Assembly (NCBI GenBank): GCA_036524855.1 | Contig: DATDBL010000145.1 | Span: 1-64,000 of the forward strand | Direction: 5' to 3' | Origin: Aldersonia sp036524855 | Lineage (GTDB): Bacteria > Actinomycetota > Actinomycetes > Mycobacteriales > Mycobacteriaceae | Length of the DNA: 64,000 bases | Shown here: in pieces, positions 32,861-43,859 of the stretch | Layout of the letters: every line of letters starts with the position of its first letter | Numbering within the stretch: position 1 is the first letter of the stretch | Notes under the pieces: model-generated | Told to the model about the DNA's origin: nothing | The model's database searches: none | The model's input: only the letters and a program-made list of their open reading frames with translations | Position numbers and translations under genes: made by a program

Positions 32861-34768
32861 CTACCGGGACGCCGTCCGGCTCCCCGACACCACCCGCTCG
32901 AGCGCCCGGATGTCGGCCTCGAGCACCCGGAACAGCCAGTACACGCCGACGAACGCGACCACTGCGCCGACGCACAACCAGCGCATCGAGTCGATGATGA
33001 GCGGCAGCTGACCGGGCAGCAGGAAGCTCACGCCCGCGACCACGCCGATCAGCGGGACCGACGCGGCGATCGCGAGGTACACCGTCGAGCGGCGGGCGAG
33101 CCAGCGCAGCCGTTGTGCGTCCGCCGCCGTCACGTGCCCCTCCCGCAGCAACGGCGGGTACACGCAGCGCGTGTACCAGAGGGTGGTGAGGAAGAACGGG
33201 TACGACACCGAGATCGCCCCGCACACCAGCAGCGACATCAGCACGTGCACCAGCAGGTCGGTCGGCGCGTCGGTGACCAGCGCCAGGCCGGTGACGAACG
33301 ACGTCCCCGCCACCACCCACGCGGTGAAGCCGATCAGCGCCACCCGGTCCCCGATGCCGAGCGCGTCGGCGCGGGTGCGGGCCAGCATCCGCGGGCTGTA
33401 GCGGCGGCCGCGGCGCAGCCCGAACGGCACCAGCAAAGGACGCCGGCACAGGAACAGCATCAGCGCGAACGCGATCAGGGCGAGCCCGTTGAGGGACTCA
33501 CCGATCGGGTGGATCCGGGCATGCTCGTCGGCGGTGAGCGTCGAATCGGTGAGCGCACTGTTGTGCACCTTGTTGTAGGCGATCGCCGCGACGTTCCCGA
33601 TCGCACCGGCGAACGTGGTGATCGGCACGCTCCACGGCGCCAGCCGCGCCCGCCACCCGCGCGGCGGCGGGTCGACGAGGTCGCGGGCGCGGGCGTCGAG
33701 GCACAGGTCGAACTGCGCGGCGACCTCGCGGCCGTTGGCGGGCCGGTTGTCGCGGTCGGGTTGCAGGCAGCGCAGCAGCACCCGGCGCAGCGTCGCCGGG
33801 CAGTCGGCGGGCAGGTCGTCGAGGAAGCGTTGCTCGATCGGGCGGCGGCGCAGCGCGAGCAGGTGGTCGAGGGCATCGCCGTTCGGTATCGCCACCCGGC
33901 TCGTCGCACCGGCGAGCCGGGTCAGCGCGGCGTCGTCGTCGAACGGTCGGCGGCCGGTGAGCAGTTCCCACAGCATCATCCCGAGCGCGTACAGGTCGCT
34001 GCGGGTGTCCAGGTCGGCGGCGTTGCGCCGCGACCCGGGCCGCGCGGCCTCGAGCTGCTCGGGCGACATGTACGCCAACGACCCGCCGAAATACGCGACC
34101 GGATTCGCGCCGGACACGTGATGGGCGTAGCTGATGTTGAAGTCGGCCAGTTTCGGTGCGCCATCCGCGGTGAGCAGCACGTTGGCCGGTTTCAGGTCGC
34201 GGTGCAACACGCCCCGACGGTCGGCGTAGTCCAGCGCGTCGGCGAGGCGTCGGCCGAGCCAGGCCACCGCCTCCGGCCACGACAGGGCCGCGAGATCGGC
34301 GCGGGTGCGGGACTCGACGGGCCGGATGCCGCCGCGGTCGAGCAGTTCGGCATCGACGGCCGAGAGCAGCAGTCGCCCGTTGCGCAGCGCGGGTTCGGTG
34401 TCGCGAACCCGACGCAGCACGCCGCGCAGCGTCCCGCCGGGGACGTACTGCATGTACATCAGCTTCACCGTGTTCGCTGTGTTCACCGCGCCGTGGGCTA
34501 TAAGGCGCTGGTCGAACACCCGCACGATGTGGTCGTGGTCGAGGTGCGCGAGCGTTTGCGGTTCGGTGCCGTGGTTGGCGGAGATCTTCACCGCCACGAG
34601 GCGCTGCATCGACCGCTGCCGGGCCAGATACACCCTGGCGAACGCGCCGCTGCCGAGGTCGGTGAGCAGGTCGAAGTCGTCGATGCGCGACCCGGTGCCG
34701 ATCTCGTCGAGGGCAGTCGCTGGCGCCGGCGTCGCGCCCATCGTGGCGGTGGCGAGTGCGGTGTCCAT
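32861..34768 (-). CDS. Membrane Ser/Thr protein kinase with six-helix C-terminus (kinase 2)
   Basis: The 635-residue product has a short 30-residue N-terminus and a kinase domain with DLGSGAFARVYLARQRSMQR, VAVKIS (Lys61), GVLHRDLKPANVLL, LADFNISYAHH (DFN again) and YMSPEQLEAARPG. Six membrane helices follow, including LVHVLMSLLVCGAISVSYPFF, which nearly repeats kinase 1. It lacks the long N-terminal regulatory region of kinase 1. The shared RQRSMQRLVAVKIS block and membrane part show gene duplication. Substrates unknown; the adjacent amidase and DUF2277 protein are candidates by position only. Confidence 0.9.
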   Translation of the reverse strand: MDTALATATMGATPAPATALDEIGTGSRIDDFDLLTDLGSGAFARVYLARQRSMQRLVAVKISANHGTEPQTLAHLDHDHIVRVFDQRLIAHGAVNTANTVKLMYMQYVPGGTLRGVLRRVRDTEPALRNGRLLLSAVDAELLDRGGIRPVESRTRADLAALSWPEAVAWLGRRLADALDYADRRGVLHRDLKPANVLLTADGAPKLADFNISYAHHVSGANPVAYFGGSLAYMSPEQLEAARPGSRRNAADLDTRSDLYALGMMLWELLTGRRPFDDDAALTRLAGATSRVAIPNGDALDHLLALRRRPIEQRFLDDLPADCPATLRRVLLRCLQPDRDNRPANGREVAAQFDLCLDARARDLVDPPPRGWRARLAPWSVPITTFAGAIGNVAAIAYNKVHNSALTDSTLTADEHARIHPIGESLNGLALIAFALMLFLCRRPLLVPFGLRRGRRYSPRMLARTRADALGIGDRVALIGFTAWVVAGTSFVTGLALVTDAPTDLLVHVLMSLLVCGAISVSYPFFLTTLWYTRCVYPPLLREGHVTAADAQRLRWLARRSTVYLAIAASVPLIGVVAGVSFLLPGQLPLIIDSMRWLCVGAVVAFVGVYWLFRVLEADIRALERVVSGSRTASR

Positions 34769-34982
34769 GACATGGAATCACCGGACGGGTGACGAACATT
34801 AACCGGCGAGGGGAACCAGACCGCCTGGGTGTGCGTTGTCAGACAAGTGCTAGCTACATCGCCTACATCGCGCTGTGCCGCACGCGGTAACCTGGATTGT
34901 CCGGAAACCGCAGCCGGGCGGCGCCGCCGCGTGACCCGGAGCACGCAGACCGGAAAGGATTGGCCCTGGTGGCCGAGGCTGT
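34769..34982. other. Intergenic region before ftsH
   Basis: No gene was seen in these 214 bases. Candidate elements for the ftsH promoter are TTGTCA (34836-34841) and TAACCT (34888-34893), but they do not form a well-spaced pair. AAAGGA near 34956 is too far from the ATG to be its ribosome binding site. The region also has to serve the leftward kinase 2 gene. Confidence 0.3.
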
Positions 34983-37397
<2,415 letters not shown>

Positions 37398-37469
37398 GCC
37401 GCACACTCGACGCGGGCGGGGCTGGGCGGCACCCGTCACCGAGCGTCACCGAACAGGAGGGCTGGACAC

Positions 37470-38114
37470 TTGGCGGTCGAGCAGATCGACGAGGAGCTGC
37501 GCGTCGTCGGGACCGATGAGGCACTGACGTCGCTCACCACCGGCAGGCAGTTCGACCAGGCCCGCGCCGAGGCCGCCGTGCGCGAGTTGCTAGTCGCGCT
37601 CGGCGAGGACCCGGACCGGCCGGGGCTGATCGACACCCCCGCCCGGGTCGCCCGGTCCTACCGCGAGATGTTCGCCGGCCTCTACACCGAGCCGGACGCC
37701 GTCCTGGACACGACCTTCGACGAGGGGCACCAGGAACTGGTGCTGGTGCGCGACATCCCGCTGTACTCGACGTGCGAGCATCACCTGGTCGCGTTTCACG
37801 GCGTCGCGCACGTCGGCTACATTCCCGGCCCGCACGGGCGGGTCACGGGACTGTCGAAGCTGGCTCGCGTCGTCGACCTGTATGCGAAGCGCCCGCAGGT
37901 ACAAGAGCGGCTGACCAGCCAGATTGCCGACGCGATCATGCGCAAGCTCGACCCGCGGGGCGCGATCGTGGTCGTGGAGGCCGAGCATCTCTGCATGGCG
38001 ATGCGCGGCATCCGCAAACCTGGTGCGAGCACCACGACATCCGCGGTTCGCGGCCTGTTCCAGTCCAGCGCGGTGTCGCGGGCCGAGGCCCTGGACCTGA
38101 TCCTGCGCAAGTGA
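37470..38114 (+). CDS. folE: GTP cyclohydrolase I
   Basis: The 214-residue product matches FolE: RSYREMFAGLYTEPDAVL, the zinc/catalytic loop PLYSTCEHHLVAFHGVAHVGYIPG, GLSKLARVVDLYAKRPQVQERLT and GAIVVVEAEHLCMAMRGIRKPG. It makes dihydroneopterin triphosphate, the first folate step. Start is TTG 37470, supported by AGGAGG at 37455-37460. The first 30 residues are a variable acidic extension. Its stop overlaps folP (GTGA), and the next four genes are joined in the same way. Confidence 0.97.
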   Translation: MAVEQIDEELRVVGTDEALTSLTTGRQFDQARAEAAVRELLVALGEDPDRPGLIDTPARVARSYREMFAGLYTEPDAVLDTTFDEGHQELVLVRDIPLYSTCEHHLVAFHGVAHVGYIPGPHGRVTGLSKLARVVDLYAKRPQVQERLTSQIADAIMRKLDPRGAIVVVEAEHLCMAMRGIRKPGASTTTSAVRGLFQSSAVSRAEALDLILRK

Positions 38115-38959
38115 GCGGACTGCCCACGGCCGGCCGCGGTCGCGGCTGCGTGGTGATGGGCGTGCTCAACGTCACCAGCGACTCCTTCTCCGACGGCGGG
38201 CGTTTCCTGGACCGCGACACGGCGATCTCCCACGGCCTCGAACTGCACCGCCTCGGCGCGGACATCATCGACGTCGGCGGTGAATCGACCCGCCCGGGCG
38301 CGAGCCGCCTCGCCCCCGAGACCGAGGCCGCACGCGTGGTGCCGGTGATCGCGGCACTGGCTCTGTCGGGTGTGCCGACCAGCGTCGACACCATGCGCGC
38401 CCGGGTCGCGGAGGCGGCGGTGGAGGCCGGCGCGCAGGTCGTCAACGACGTTTCCGGCGGCCGCGCCGACCCCGAGATGGCCCGCGTGGTCGCCGACGCC
38501 GAGGTGCCGTGGATCCTCATGCACTGGCGCTCGGCCGCCGACTACGTGCACACCGCCCCGACGCACTACGACGACGTCGTCACCGAGGTGCAGGCCGAAC
38601 TGATGGAGTGCGTGGACGGGGCCGTTGCTGCCGGCGTCGACCCGGGCCGGCTCGTAGTCGACCCCGGGCTGGGGTTCGCGAAGACCGCCGCCCACAACTG
38701 GGCGCTGTTGGCCGCCCTGCCCGACCTCTCGGCGCGCGGGTTCCCGGTGCTGGTCGGGGCGTCGCGCAAGCGTTTCCTCGGCTCGCTTCTCGCGGACGGC
38801 GACGAGCCCCGACCGCCAGACGGCCGGGAGGTCGCCACTGCCGCCGTGTCGGCCCTCGCCGCGGCGAACGGGGCGTGGGGGGTGCGGGTGCACGACGTCG
38901 CCGCGTCCCTCGACGCGGTCGCGGTTGCGCACGCCTGGGCACGGGCTGGACGCACGTGA
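38111..38959 (+). CDS. folP: Dihydropteroate synthase
   Basis: The 282-residue product has VMGVLNVTSDSFSDGGRFLD, GADIIDVGGESTRPGA, QVVNDVSGG and VLVGASRKRFLG, the pterin- and sulfonamide-site motifs of DHPS. GTG 38111 overlaps the folE TGA by four bases. It joins p-aminobenzoate to the pterin and is the target of sulfonamides. It lies second in the coupled folate operon. Confidence 0.97.
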   Translation: MSGLPTAGRGRGCVVMGVLNVTSDSFSDGGRFLDRDTAISHGLELHRLGADIIDVGGESTRPGASRLAPETEAARVVPVIAALALSGVPTSVDTMRARVAEAAVEAGAQVVNDVSGGRADPEMARVVADAEVPWILMHWRSAADYVHTAPTHYDDVVTEVQAELMECVDGAVAAGVDPGRLVVDPGLGFAKTAAHNWALLAALPDLSARGFPVLVGASRKRFLGSLLADGDEPRPPDGREVATAAVSALAAANGAWGVRVHDVAASLDAVAVAHAWARAGRT

Positions 38960-39333
38960 GCGACCGGATCGAGCTGCTTGGCCTGCGGGTCCGCGGCCAC
39001 CACGGCGTATTCGAGCATGAGCGCAGCGACGGTCAGGACTTCCTGATCGACGTCACGGTGTGGCTCGACCTCGCGCCTGCCGCGGCATCCGACGACCTCG
39101 ACGACACCCTCGACTACGGCGCGCTTGCACAGATCGCCGCCGACATCGTCGGCGGAACACCGCGCGACCTCATCGAGACCGTCGCCGCCGAGATCGCCGA
39201 CGCGGTGATGACGGACCCCCGCGTGCAGGCGACCGAGGTCACCGTGCACAAGCCGTCCGCGCCGATCCCGCTCACCTTCGCCGACGTCGCGGTGGTCGCT
39301 TACCGCGATCGGCACAGCCGTGGGGCCCGATGA
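38956..39333 (+). CDS. folB: Dihydroneopterin aldolase
   Basis: The 125-residue product matches FolB: DRIELLGLRVRGHHGVFEHE, FLIDVTVWLDL, DDTLDYGALAQIAADIVGG, LIETVAAEIAD and the closing VTVHKPSAPIPLTFADVAV, containing the catalytic Lys region. It cleaves dihydroneopterin to 6-hydroxymethyl-dihydropterin. GTG 38956 overlaps the folP stop (GTGA). Confidence 0.96.
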   Translation: MSDRIELLGLRVRGHHGVFEHERSDGQDFLIDVTVWLDLAPAAASDDLDDTLDYGALAQIAADIVGGTPRDLIETVAAEIADAVMTDPRVQATEVTVHKPSAPIPLTFADVAVVAYRDRHSRGAR

Positions 39334-39839
39334 GCAGGGCTGTGCTCTCCATCGGTTCCAATGTCGGCGACTCGCTCGCGCACCTGCAGTCCGTCGTCGA
39401 CGGTCTCGGGGAGCGGGTGCAGGCGGTCTCCACCGTGTACGCGACCGCGCCGTGGGGGGGTGTGGAGCAGCAGGACTTCCTCAACGCGGTCGTCGTCGCG
39501 GCCGATCCGGACCTCGACCCGCGCGGCTGGCTGGACCTCGCACACCGGCTCGAGGCCGACGCGCGCCGCACCCGCGAGCGCAGATGGGGGCCGCGCACGC
39601 TCGATGTCGACATCGTCACCTGTGATGACGCGATCAGCCTCGACCCGGAGCTGACCCTGCCGCACCCACGCGCACACGAGCGGGCGTTCGTACTGGTGCC
39701 GTGGCTCGACGTCGAACCCGACGCGACCCTCACCGTGGGGACCCGCACCCGCCCGATCGGCGACTGGCTCGCCGACCTCGAGCGCAGCGAACGCAACGGC
39801 GTGCGCCGCACCGACTCGCGCCTGCGGGGCTCGTCGTGA
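39330..39839 (+). CDS. folK: 6-hydroxymethyl-7,8-dihydropterin pyrophosphokinase
   Basis: The 169-residue product shows HPPK motifs: LSIGSNVGDSLAHL, VYATAPWGGVEQQDFLNAVV, RRTRERRWGPRTLDVDIV (the R-W-x-P-R-x-L-D-x-D-I catalytic block) and LPHPRAHERAFVL. ATG 39330 overlaps the folB stop. It transfers pyrophosphate to the pterin before folP acts. Confidence 0.97.
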   Translation: MSRAVLSIGSNVGDSLAHLQSVVDGLGERVQAVSTVYATAPWGGVEQQDFLNAVVVAADPDLDPRGWLDLAHRLEADARRTRERRWGPRTLDVDIVTCDDAISLDPELTLPHPRAHERAFVLVPWLDVEPDATLTVGTRTRPIGDWLADLERSERNGVRRTDSRLRGSS

Positions 39840-40315
39840 CGGGGGAGCTGAAACCGACCCGCATCCGTGACCTCGCCGTGCTGCTCGCCGTCGCCGCGGT
39901 TGCGACCTGGATCCTGGTGCGGGTCCTCTACGGCCAGCTGCCGCCGATCCCGGTCTACGCCGGGGCGTCGCTGTACCCGGTCGCGATCATCGAGGTGATC
40001 GCCGCGTTCCTGATCCGCGCCCGGATCAACGACCACCGCATCGGCGATGGCCCGCAGCAACTGCACCCGATCGTCGCCGCTCGCGCGGTCGCGCTGGCGA
40101 AGGCGTCGGCACTGGTCGGGGCTGCCGCCGCGGGTGTCTGGCTGGGTTTCCTGCTCTACGTCTTCCCGCAGCGCTCGGTGCTGCGAGCGGCGGTGGAGGA
40201 CAGTCCCGGGGCGGTGGTCGGACTGGTCGCCGGCCTAGCGCTGGTGGCGGCCGCGCTGTGGCTCGAGCACTGCTGCAAGGCACCGGAGGAACCGCCCGAC
40301 GAGCCTGCGCACTGA
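39836..40315 (+). CDS. DUF3180 membrane protein
   Basis: The 159-residue product has four membrane helices (LAVLLAVAAVATWILVRVLYG; LYPVAIIEVIAAFLIRARI; ALAKASALVGAAAAGVWLGF; VVGLVAGLALVAAALWLE). The family-typical RINDHRIGDGPQQLHPIVAARAVALAKAS loop lies between helices 2 and 3. GTG 39836 overlaps folK. It occupies the position of Rv3605c, always behind folK in this order. Function unknown. Confidence 0.9.
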   Translation: MTGELKPTRIRDLAVLLAVAAVATWILVRVLYGQLPPIPVYAGASLYPVAIIEVIAAFLIRARINDHRIGDGPQQLHPIVAARAVALAKASALVGAAAAGVWLGFLLYVFPQRSVLRAAVEDSPGAVVGLVAGLALVAAALWLEHCCKAPEEPPDEPAH

Positions 40316-40482
40316 CTCGCCGCGCCGCCGCGCGCGCTAACCCGCAGCCGGCGTCGCAACGGCAACGAAGCTGCGCCCGACGGCGGCACACCACCGGGCT
40401 GTCGGTCGCCGAGATCATGGCGAACCTGCGCGCCGAGTCGGCGGCCGAGCCCATAGCGGCTCCGGGGCGTCGACGCAAGTGA
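40258..40482 (+). pseudogene. Possible stub of the missing DUF6779-type gene
   Basis: Between DUF3180 and DUF2520, relatives carry a several-hundred-residue Ala/Arg/Pro-rich membrane protein (Rv3604c position). Here only a short frame exists, ending GLSVAEIMANLRAESAAEPI and APGRRRK, which resembles the basic C-terminal tail of that protein. The listed start (GTG 40258) lies inside the DUF3180 gene in another frame and is doubtful. It is probably a leftover 3' end rather than a working gene. Confidence 0.35.
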
Positions 40483-40607
40483 GCGATATCTCACGTCGTT
40501 CGCCCGTGGCGTGACCCGCACCTCACCCGATATCCTCGTCGTGATCGTCCGGTACCCGCGCTGCGGGACTGGAACGGGAATCGGAGAGGATTTGGGGTGA
40601 CACCGCA

Positions 40608-41528
40608 GTGACCTCACCTGGGATCACTGGCGACCCTGCGCCTGCACGACTGACGGTGGGAATCGTCTCGGCGGGACGGGTGGGTACCGCCATCGGCGCC
40701 GCGCTCGAGCGCGCCGGACACGTCGTGTTCGCGGTCAGCGCGATCTCCGACGCCTCCATCCACCGTGCCCGCTCCCGGCTGCCGGACTCGAAGATCCTGC
40801 CCGTCCACGACGTCGCCGCCCGCAGTGAACTGCTGATCCTTGCCGTGCCCGATGCCGAACTCGCCGGCCTCGTCCGCGGACTCGCCGCCACCGGATCGGT
40901 CCAGCCAGGTGCGCTCGTCGCGCACACCTCCGGCGCCAACGGCATCGCCATTCTGGAGCCGCTGACCCTACTGGGCGCGACCCCGCTCGCGATCCACCCC
41001 GCGATGACCTTCACCGGGCACGACGAGGACACCGCGCACCTCGTCAACGCATGTTTCGGGATCACCGCCGCCGACGAGATCGGCTATGCCATCGCGCAGT
41101 CGCTGGTGATCGAGATCGGCGGCGAGCCGGTCCGGGTCCGCGAGGAACACCGCACGCTGTACCACGCGGCCCTCGCCCACGGCAGCAACCACGTCGTCAC
41201 GCTGGTCGTCGACGCCGTCGCGGCGCTGCGGGCGGCGCTGGCCGGCCACGAACTGATGGGGCAGCCGGTGGTCGACGACGCGCCAGGTGGGCTGCCCGAA
41301 CGCATCCTCACCCCGCTGCTTTCGGCCGCGCTGGACAACACGCTGCGCCGCGGTGCGGCCGCGCTGACCGGACCGGTCGCGCGTGGCGACGCCGTCGCCG
41401 TGCAGGCGCATCTCGACGCCCTCACCGACGTCGACCCCGGCCTCGCCGAGGGATACCGGGCGTTGTCGCTGCGCACCGCGCAGATCGCCGGGCAACCGCA
41501 GATCGTCGAGCAGTTGGAGCGCCGATGA
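40608..41528 (+). CDS. DUF2520 Rossmann-like oxidoreductase
   Basis: The 306-residue product starts its fold with LTVGIVSAGRVGTAIGAALERAG, an NAD(P)-binding G-x-x-x-G-x-x-G variant. SELLILAVPDAELAGLV, GALVAHTSGANGIAIL and AIHPAMTFTGH follow, then a helical C-terminal domain with YHAALAHGSNHVVTLVVDA. This is the Rossmann-like plus DUF2520 family that always precedes panC here. The reaction is not established; a link to pantothenate synthesis is inferred from coupling (ATGA overlap with panC). GTG 40608 is the start. Confidence 0.9.
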   Translation: MTSPGITGDPAPARLTVGIVSAGRVGTAIGAALERAGHVVFAVSAISDASIHRARSRLPDSKILPVHDVAARSELLILAVPDAELAGLVRGLAATGSVQPGALVAHTSGANGIAILEPLTLLGATPLAIHPAMTFTGHDEDTAHLVNACFGITAADEIGYAIAQSLVIEIGGEPVRVREEHRTLYHAALAHGSNHVVTLVVDAVAALRAALAGHELMGQPVVDDAPGGLPERILTPLLSAALDNTLRRGAAALTGPVARGDAVAVQAHLDALTDVDPGLAEGYRALSLRTAQIAGQPQIVEQLERR

Positions 41529-42451
41529 CCACCGCGAACGCGAAGAAGCTGCGCGGCAGCTTCACCCCGGGCGAGCTCACCGTGCACCACGACCCGGCCG
41601 TCGTCACCGCGGTCTCGAACGCGCTGCGTGAGGTCGGCCGCAAGGTCGCTCTCGTCCCGACCATGGGCGCGCTCCACGAGGGCCACCTGCAACTGGTCAA
41701 GGCCGCCCAGCGCACCAAGGCAGTCGTCATCGTGTCGATCTTCGTGAACCCCTTGCAGTTCGGCGCGAACGAGGACCTCGACAAGTACCCCCGTACGCTC
41801 GACGCCGACGTCGAACTCCTGCGCGGAGCGGGCGTCGAACTGGTCTTCGCGCCGAGCATCGCCGACATGTACCCGGACGGGCGGCGCACCATGGTGCACA
41901 CCGGCCCGCTCGGCGGCGAACTCGAGGGTGCCAGCCGGCCGACGCATTTCGCCGGGATGCTGACCGTCGTCGCGAAGTTGCTGCTGATCGCGCGAGCCCG
42001 TGAGGCGTTCTTCGGCGAGAAGGACTACCAGCAACTGGTGCTGATCCGGCAGATGGTGGCAGACCTCAACATCGACACGAAGATCGTCGGCGTGCCGACG
42101 GTGCGCGAGCCGGACGGGCTGGCGCTGTCCTCGCGTAACCGCTATCTCGATGCGGCGAAACGGGAGACGGCGGTGACGCTGTCCGCGGCGCTGGTTGCGG
42201 GCGTACATGCGGGACCGTTCGGCGCCGACGCGGTGCTCGACGCGGCCCGGCAGGTGCTCGCCACGGCCCCCGACGTCGACGTCGACTACCTCGAGCTGCG
42301 CGCCGCCGACCTCGGCCCGATCCCCCCGCAGGGCCCGGCACGACTGCTGATCGCGGCCCGCGTCGGCAGTACCCGACTCATCGACAACATGCCGGTCACC
42401 CTGGGCGGCAATCCGATTCAAGGCCACCCCGGCGTAGAGACGTCCCGATAG
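41525..42451 (+). CDS. panC: Pantothenate synthetase
   Basis: The 308-residue product carries VALVPTMGALHEGHLQLVKAA, VSIFVNPLQFGANEDLDKYPRT, THFAGMLTVVAKLL, REAFFGEKDYQQLVLIRQMV and DGLALSSRNRYL. The HIGH-like HEGH and the KMSKS-like SSRN motifs are intact. It joins pantoate and beta-alanine using ATP. ATG 41525 overlaps the DUF2520 stop; panD follows after 13 bases. Confidence 0.97.
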   Translation: MTTANAKKLRGSFTPGELTVHHDPAVVTAVSNALREVGRKVALVPTMGALHEGHLQLVKAAQRTKAVVIVSIFVNPLQFGANEDLDKYPRTLDADVELLRGAGVELVFAPSIADMYPDGRRTMVHTGPLGGELEGASRPTHFAGMLTVVAKLLLIARAREAFFGEKDYQQLVLIRQMVADLNIDTKIVGVPTVREPDGLALSSRNRYLDAAKRETAVTLSAALVAGVHAGPFGADAVLDAARQVLATAPDVDVDYLELRAADLGPIPPQGPARLLIAARVGSTRLIDNMPVTLGGNPIQGHPGVETSR

Positions 42452-42464
42452 GAAGGCAACAACA

Positions 42465-42884
42465 ATGCTGCGGACGATGATGAAATCGAAGATCCACCGT
42501 GCGACAGTGACGCATGCGGACCTGCACTACGTGGGTTCGGTGACCGTCGATTCCGATCTGATGGCGGCCGCGGACCTGCTCGAGGGCGAGCAGGTCACCA
42601 TCGTCGACATCGACAACGGCGCGCGCCTCGAGACCTACGTGATCGCGGGCGAACCCGGCTCGGGCGTGATCGGAATCAACGGTGCCGCGGCGCATCTGGT
42701 CAACCCGGGTGATCTCGTCATCCTCATCGCCTACGGCATGATGGACGAGCAGGAACTGCGCAAGTATCAGCCGCGCGTGGTGTTCGTCGACGGGGCCAAC
42801 CGCCAGGTCGAACTCGGCGCCGACCCCGCGCACGCCCCCGCGGGCTCCGGGTTGGTGTCGCCGCGCAAGCTGTCGGTGGTCTGA
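42465..42884 (+). CDS. panD: Aspartate 1-decarboxylase
   Basis: The 139-residue proenzyme has the self-cleavage site HYVGSVTVD (Gly24-Ser25, giving the pyruvoyl group). GEQVTIVDIDNGARLETYVI and NGAAAHLVNPGDLVILIAYG follow. It makes beta-alanine for panC. GGAAGG lies upstream of ATG 42465. The C-terminal 20 residues are a family-variable tail. Confidence 0.97.
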   Translation: MLRTMMKSKIHRATVTHADLHYVGSVTVDSDLMAAADLLEGEQVTIVDIDNGARLETYVIAGEPGSGVIGINGAAAHLVNPGDLVILIAYGMMDEQELRKYQPRVVFVDGANRQVELGADPAHAPAGSGLVSPRKLSVV

Positions 42885-42901
42885 GCGGTGCGGGGGGCGA
42901 G

Positions 42902-43711
42902 TTGCTGCTGACGATCGACGTCCGTAACACCAATATCGTGTTGGGCCTGTTCTCCGGGAGCGGTACGCACGCGAAGCTGGTGCGGGACTGGCGGATGCAC
43001 ACCAACCCGCGGATCACCGCCGACGAGTTCGCGCTGCAACTGCGTGGACTGCTCGGCGGACACGTCGACGAGATCACCGGGGTGGCGGCGCTGTCCACCG
43101 TCCCGTCGGTGCTGCGGGAACTGCGGCTGATGCTGACCCGGTACTGGGGGGAGCTGCCGCATGTGGTCGTCGAACCCGGCGTGCGCACCGGCGTGCCCCT
43201 GCTGGTCGACAACCCCAAGGAGGTCGGCGCCGATCGGATCGTGAACTGTCTGGGCGCGCACCACTTCTACGATTCGCCGGCGATCGTCGTCGACTTCGGG
43301 ACCTCCACGTGCGTCGACGTAGTCTCGGCGAAGGGCGAGTTCCTCGGTGGCGTCATCGCGCCCGGTCTGGAGATCTCCATGGACGCGCTCGCGTCGCAGA
43401 GTGCCGCGCTGCGCAAGGTCGAGATCGTGCGGCCCCGGTCGGTGGTCGGCAAGAACACGGTCGAGTGCATGCAGTCGGGCGCGGTCTTCGGCTTCGCCGC
43501 CATGGTCGACGGCCTCGTCGACCGCATCCGCGACGACCTGCCCGGCTTCGCCGGTAAGGATGTCGCCGTCATCGCCACCGGCGACAGCGCCCCGCTGATC
43601 ATCCCCGAGTCGGAGACCATAGAACACCACGAACCGGACCTCACCCTCGAGGGCCTGCGCCTGGTCTACGAGCGCAACCGAGACAAGGCGCGCGCCCGCC
43701 GCGCCCCCTGA
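42902..43711 (+). CDS. coaX: Type III pantothenate kinase
   Basis: The 269-residue product has the ASKHA features of CoaX: LLTIDVRNTNIVLGLFSGSG, then GADRIVNCLGAHHFYDSPAIVVDFGTSTCVDVV and FLGGVIAPGLEIS. Start is probably TTG 42902, 17 bases beyond panD. It phosphorylates pantothenate and closes the panC-panD-coaX unit. Confidence 0.93.
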   Translation: MLLTIDVRNTNIVLGLFSGSGTHAKLVRDWRMHTNPRITADEFALQLRGLLGGHVDEITGVAALSTVPSVLRELRLMLTRYWGELPHVVVEPGVRTGVPLLVDNPKEVGADRIVNCLGAHHFYDSPAIVVDFGTSTCVDVVSAKGEFLGGVIAPGLEISMDALASQSAALRKVEIVRPRSVVGKNTVECMQSGAVFGFAAMVDGLVDRIRDDLPGFAGKDVAVIATGDSAPLIIPESETIEHHEPDLTLEGLRLVYERNRDKARARRAP

Positions 43712-43740
43712 CCCCGGCCCCGCCGAGTGCGTCACACCCC

Positions 43741-43777
43741 TTCCGTAATCGCGAAACCGACTGCTATGCTTCCGGTC
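43741..43777 (+). promoter_or_regulatory. Promoter of the cysteine leader/CDO operon
   Basis: TATGCT (43765-43770) is a strong -10, with TTCCGT (43741-43746) as a weak -35 at 18 bases. The expected transcript start falls at about 43777-43778, exactly on the GTG of the leader ORF, so the leader would be leaderless. Confidence 0.6.
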
Positions 43778-43819
43778 GTGTCCATCCGCATGAGCGCCCA
43801 GGAGTGTTGTCGAGGCTGA
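43778..43819 (+). CDS. 13-residue Cys-Cys leader peptide (attenuator uORF)
   Basis: GTG TCC ATC CGC ATG AGC then GCC CAG GAG TGT TGT CGA GGC TGA encodes MSIRMSAQECCRG. Two adjacent cysteine codons sit two codons before the final Gly. It starts at the predicted transcript start and ends 40 bases before the cysteine dioxygenase gene. Leaderless poly-Cys uORFs that attenuate downstream genes according to cysteine supply have been described in mycobacteria; this has the same form and a cysteine-degrading target. Confidence 0.75.
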   Translation: MSIRMSAQECCRG

Positions 43820-43846
43820 CCGCCGCCTCGACCAATCGACACGTCC
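43809..43846 (+). promoter_or_regulatory. Alternative hairpins downstream of the leader ORF
   Basis: GTCGAGGC (43809-43816) pairs perfectly with GCCTCGAC (43825-43832) around the leader stop codon. A competing pairing joins GGAGTGTTGTCGA (43801-43813) to TCGACACGTCC (43836-43846), just before the TGGAG ribosome binding site of the next gene. A ribosome paused at the Cys codons would choose between them. The switch itself is inferred. Confidence 0.5.
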
Positions 43847-43859
43847 TGGAGTCCGACTC

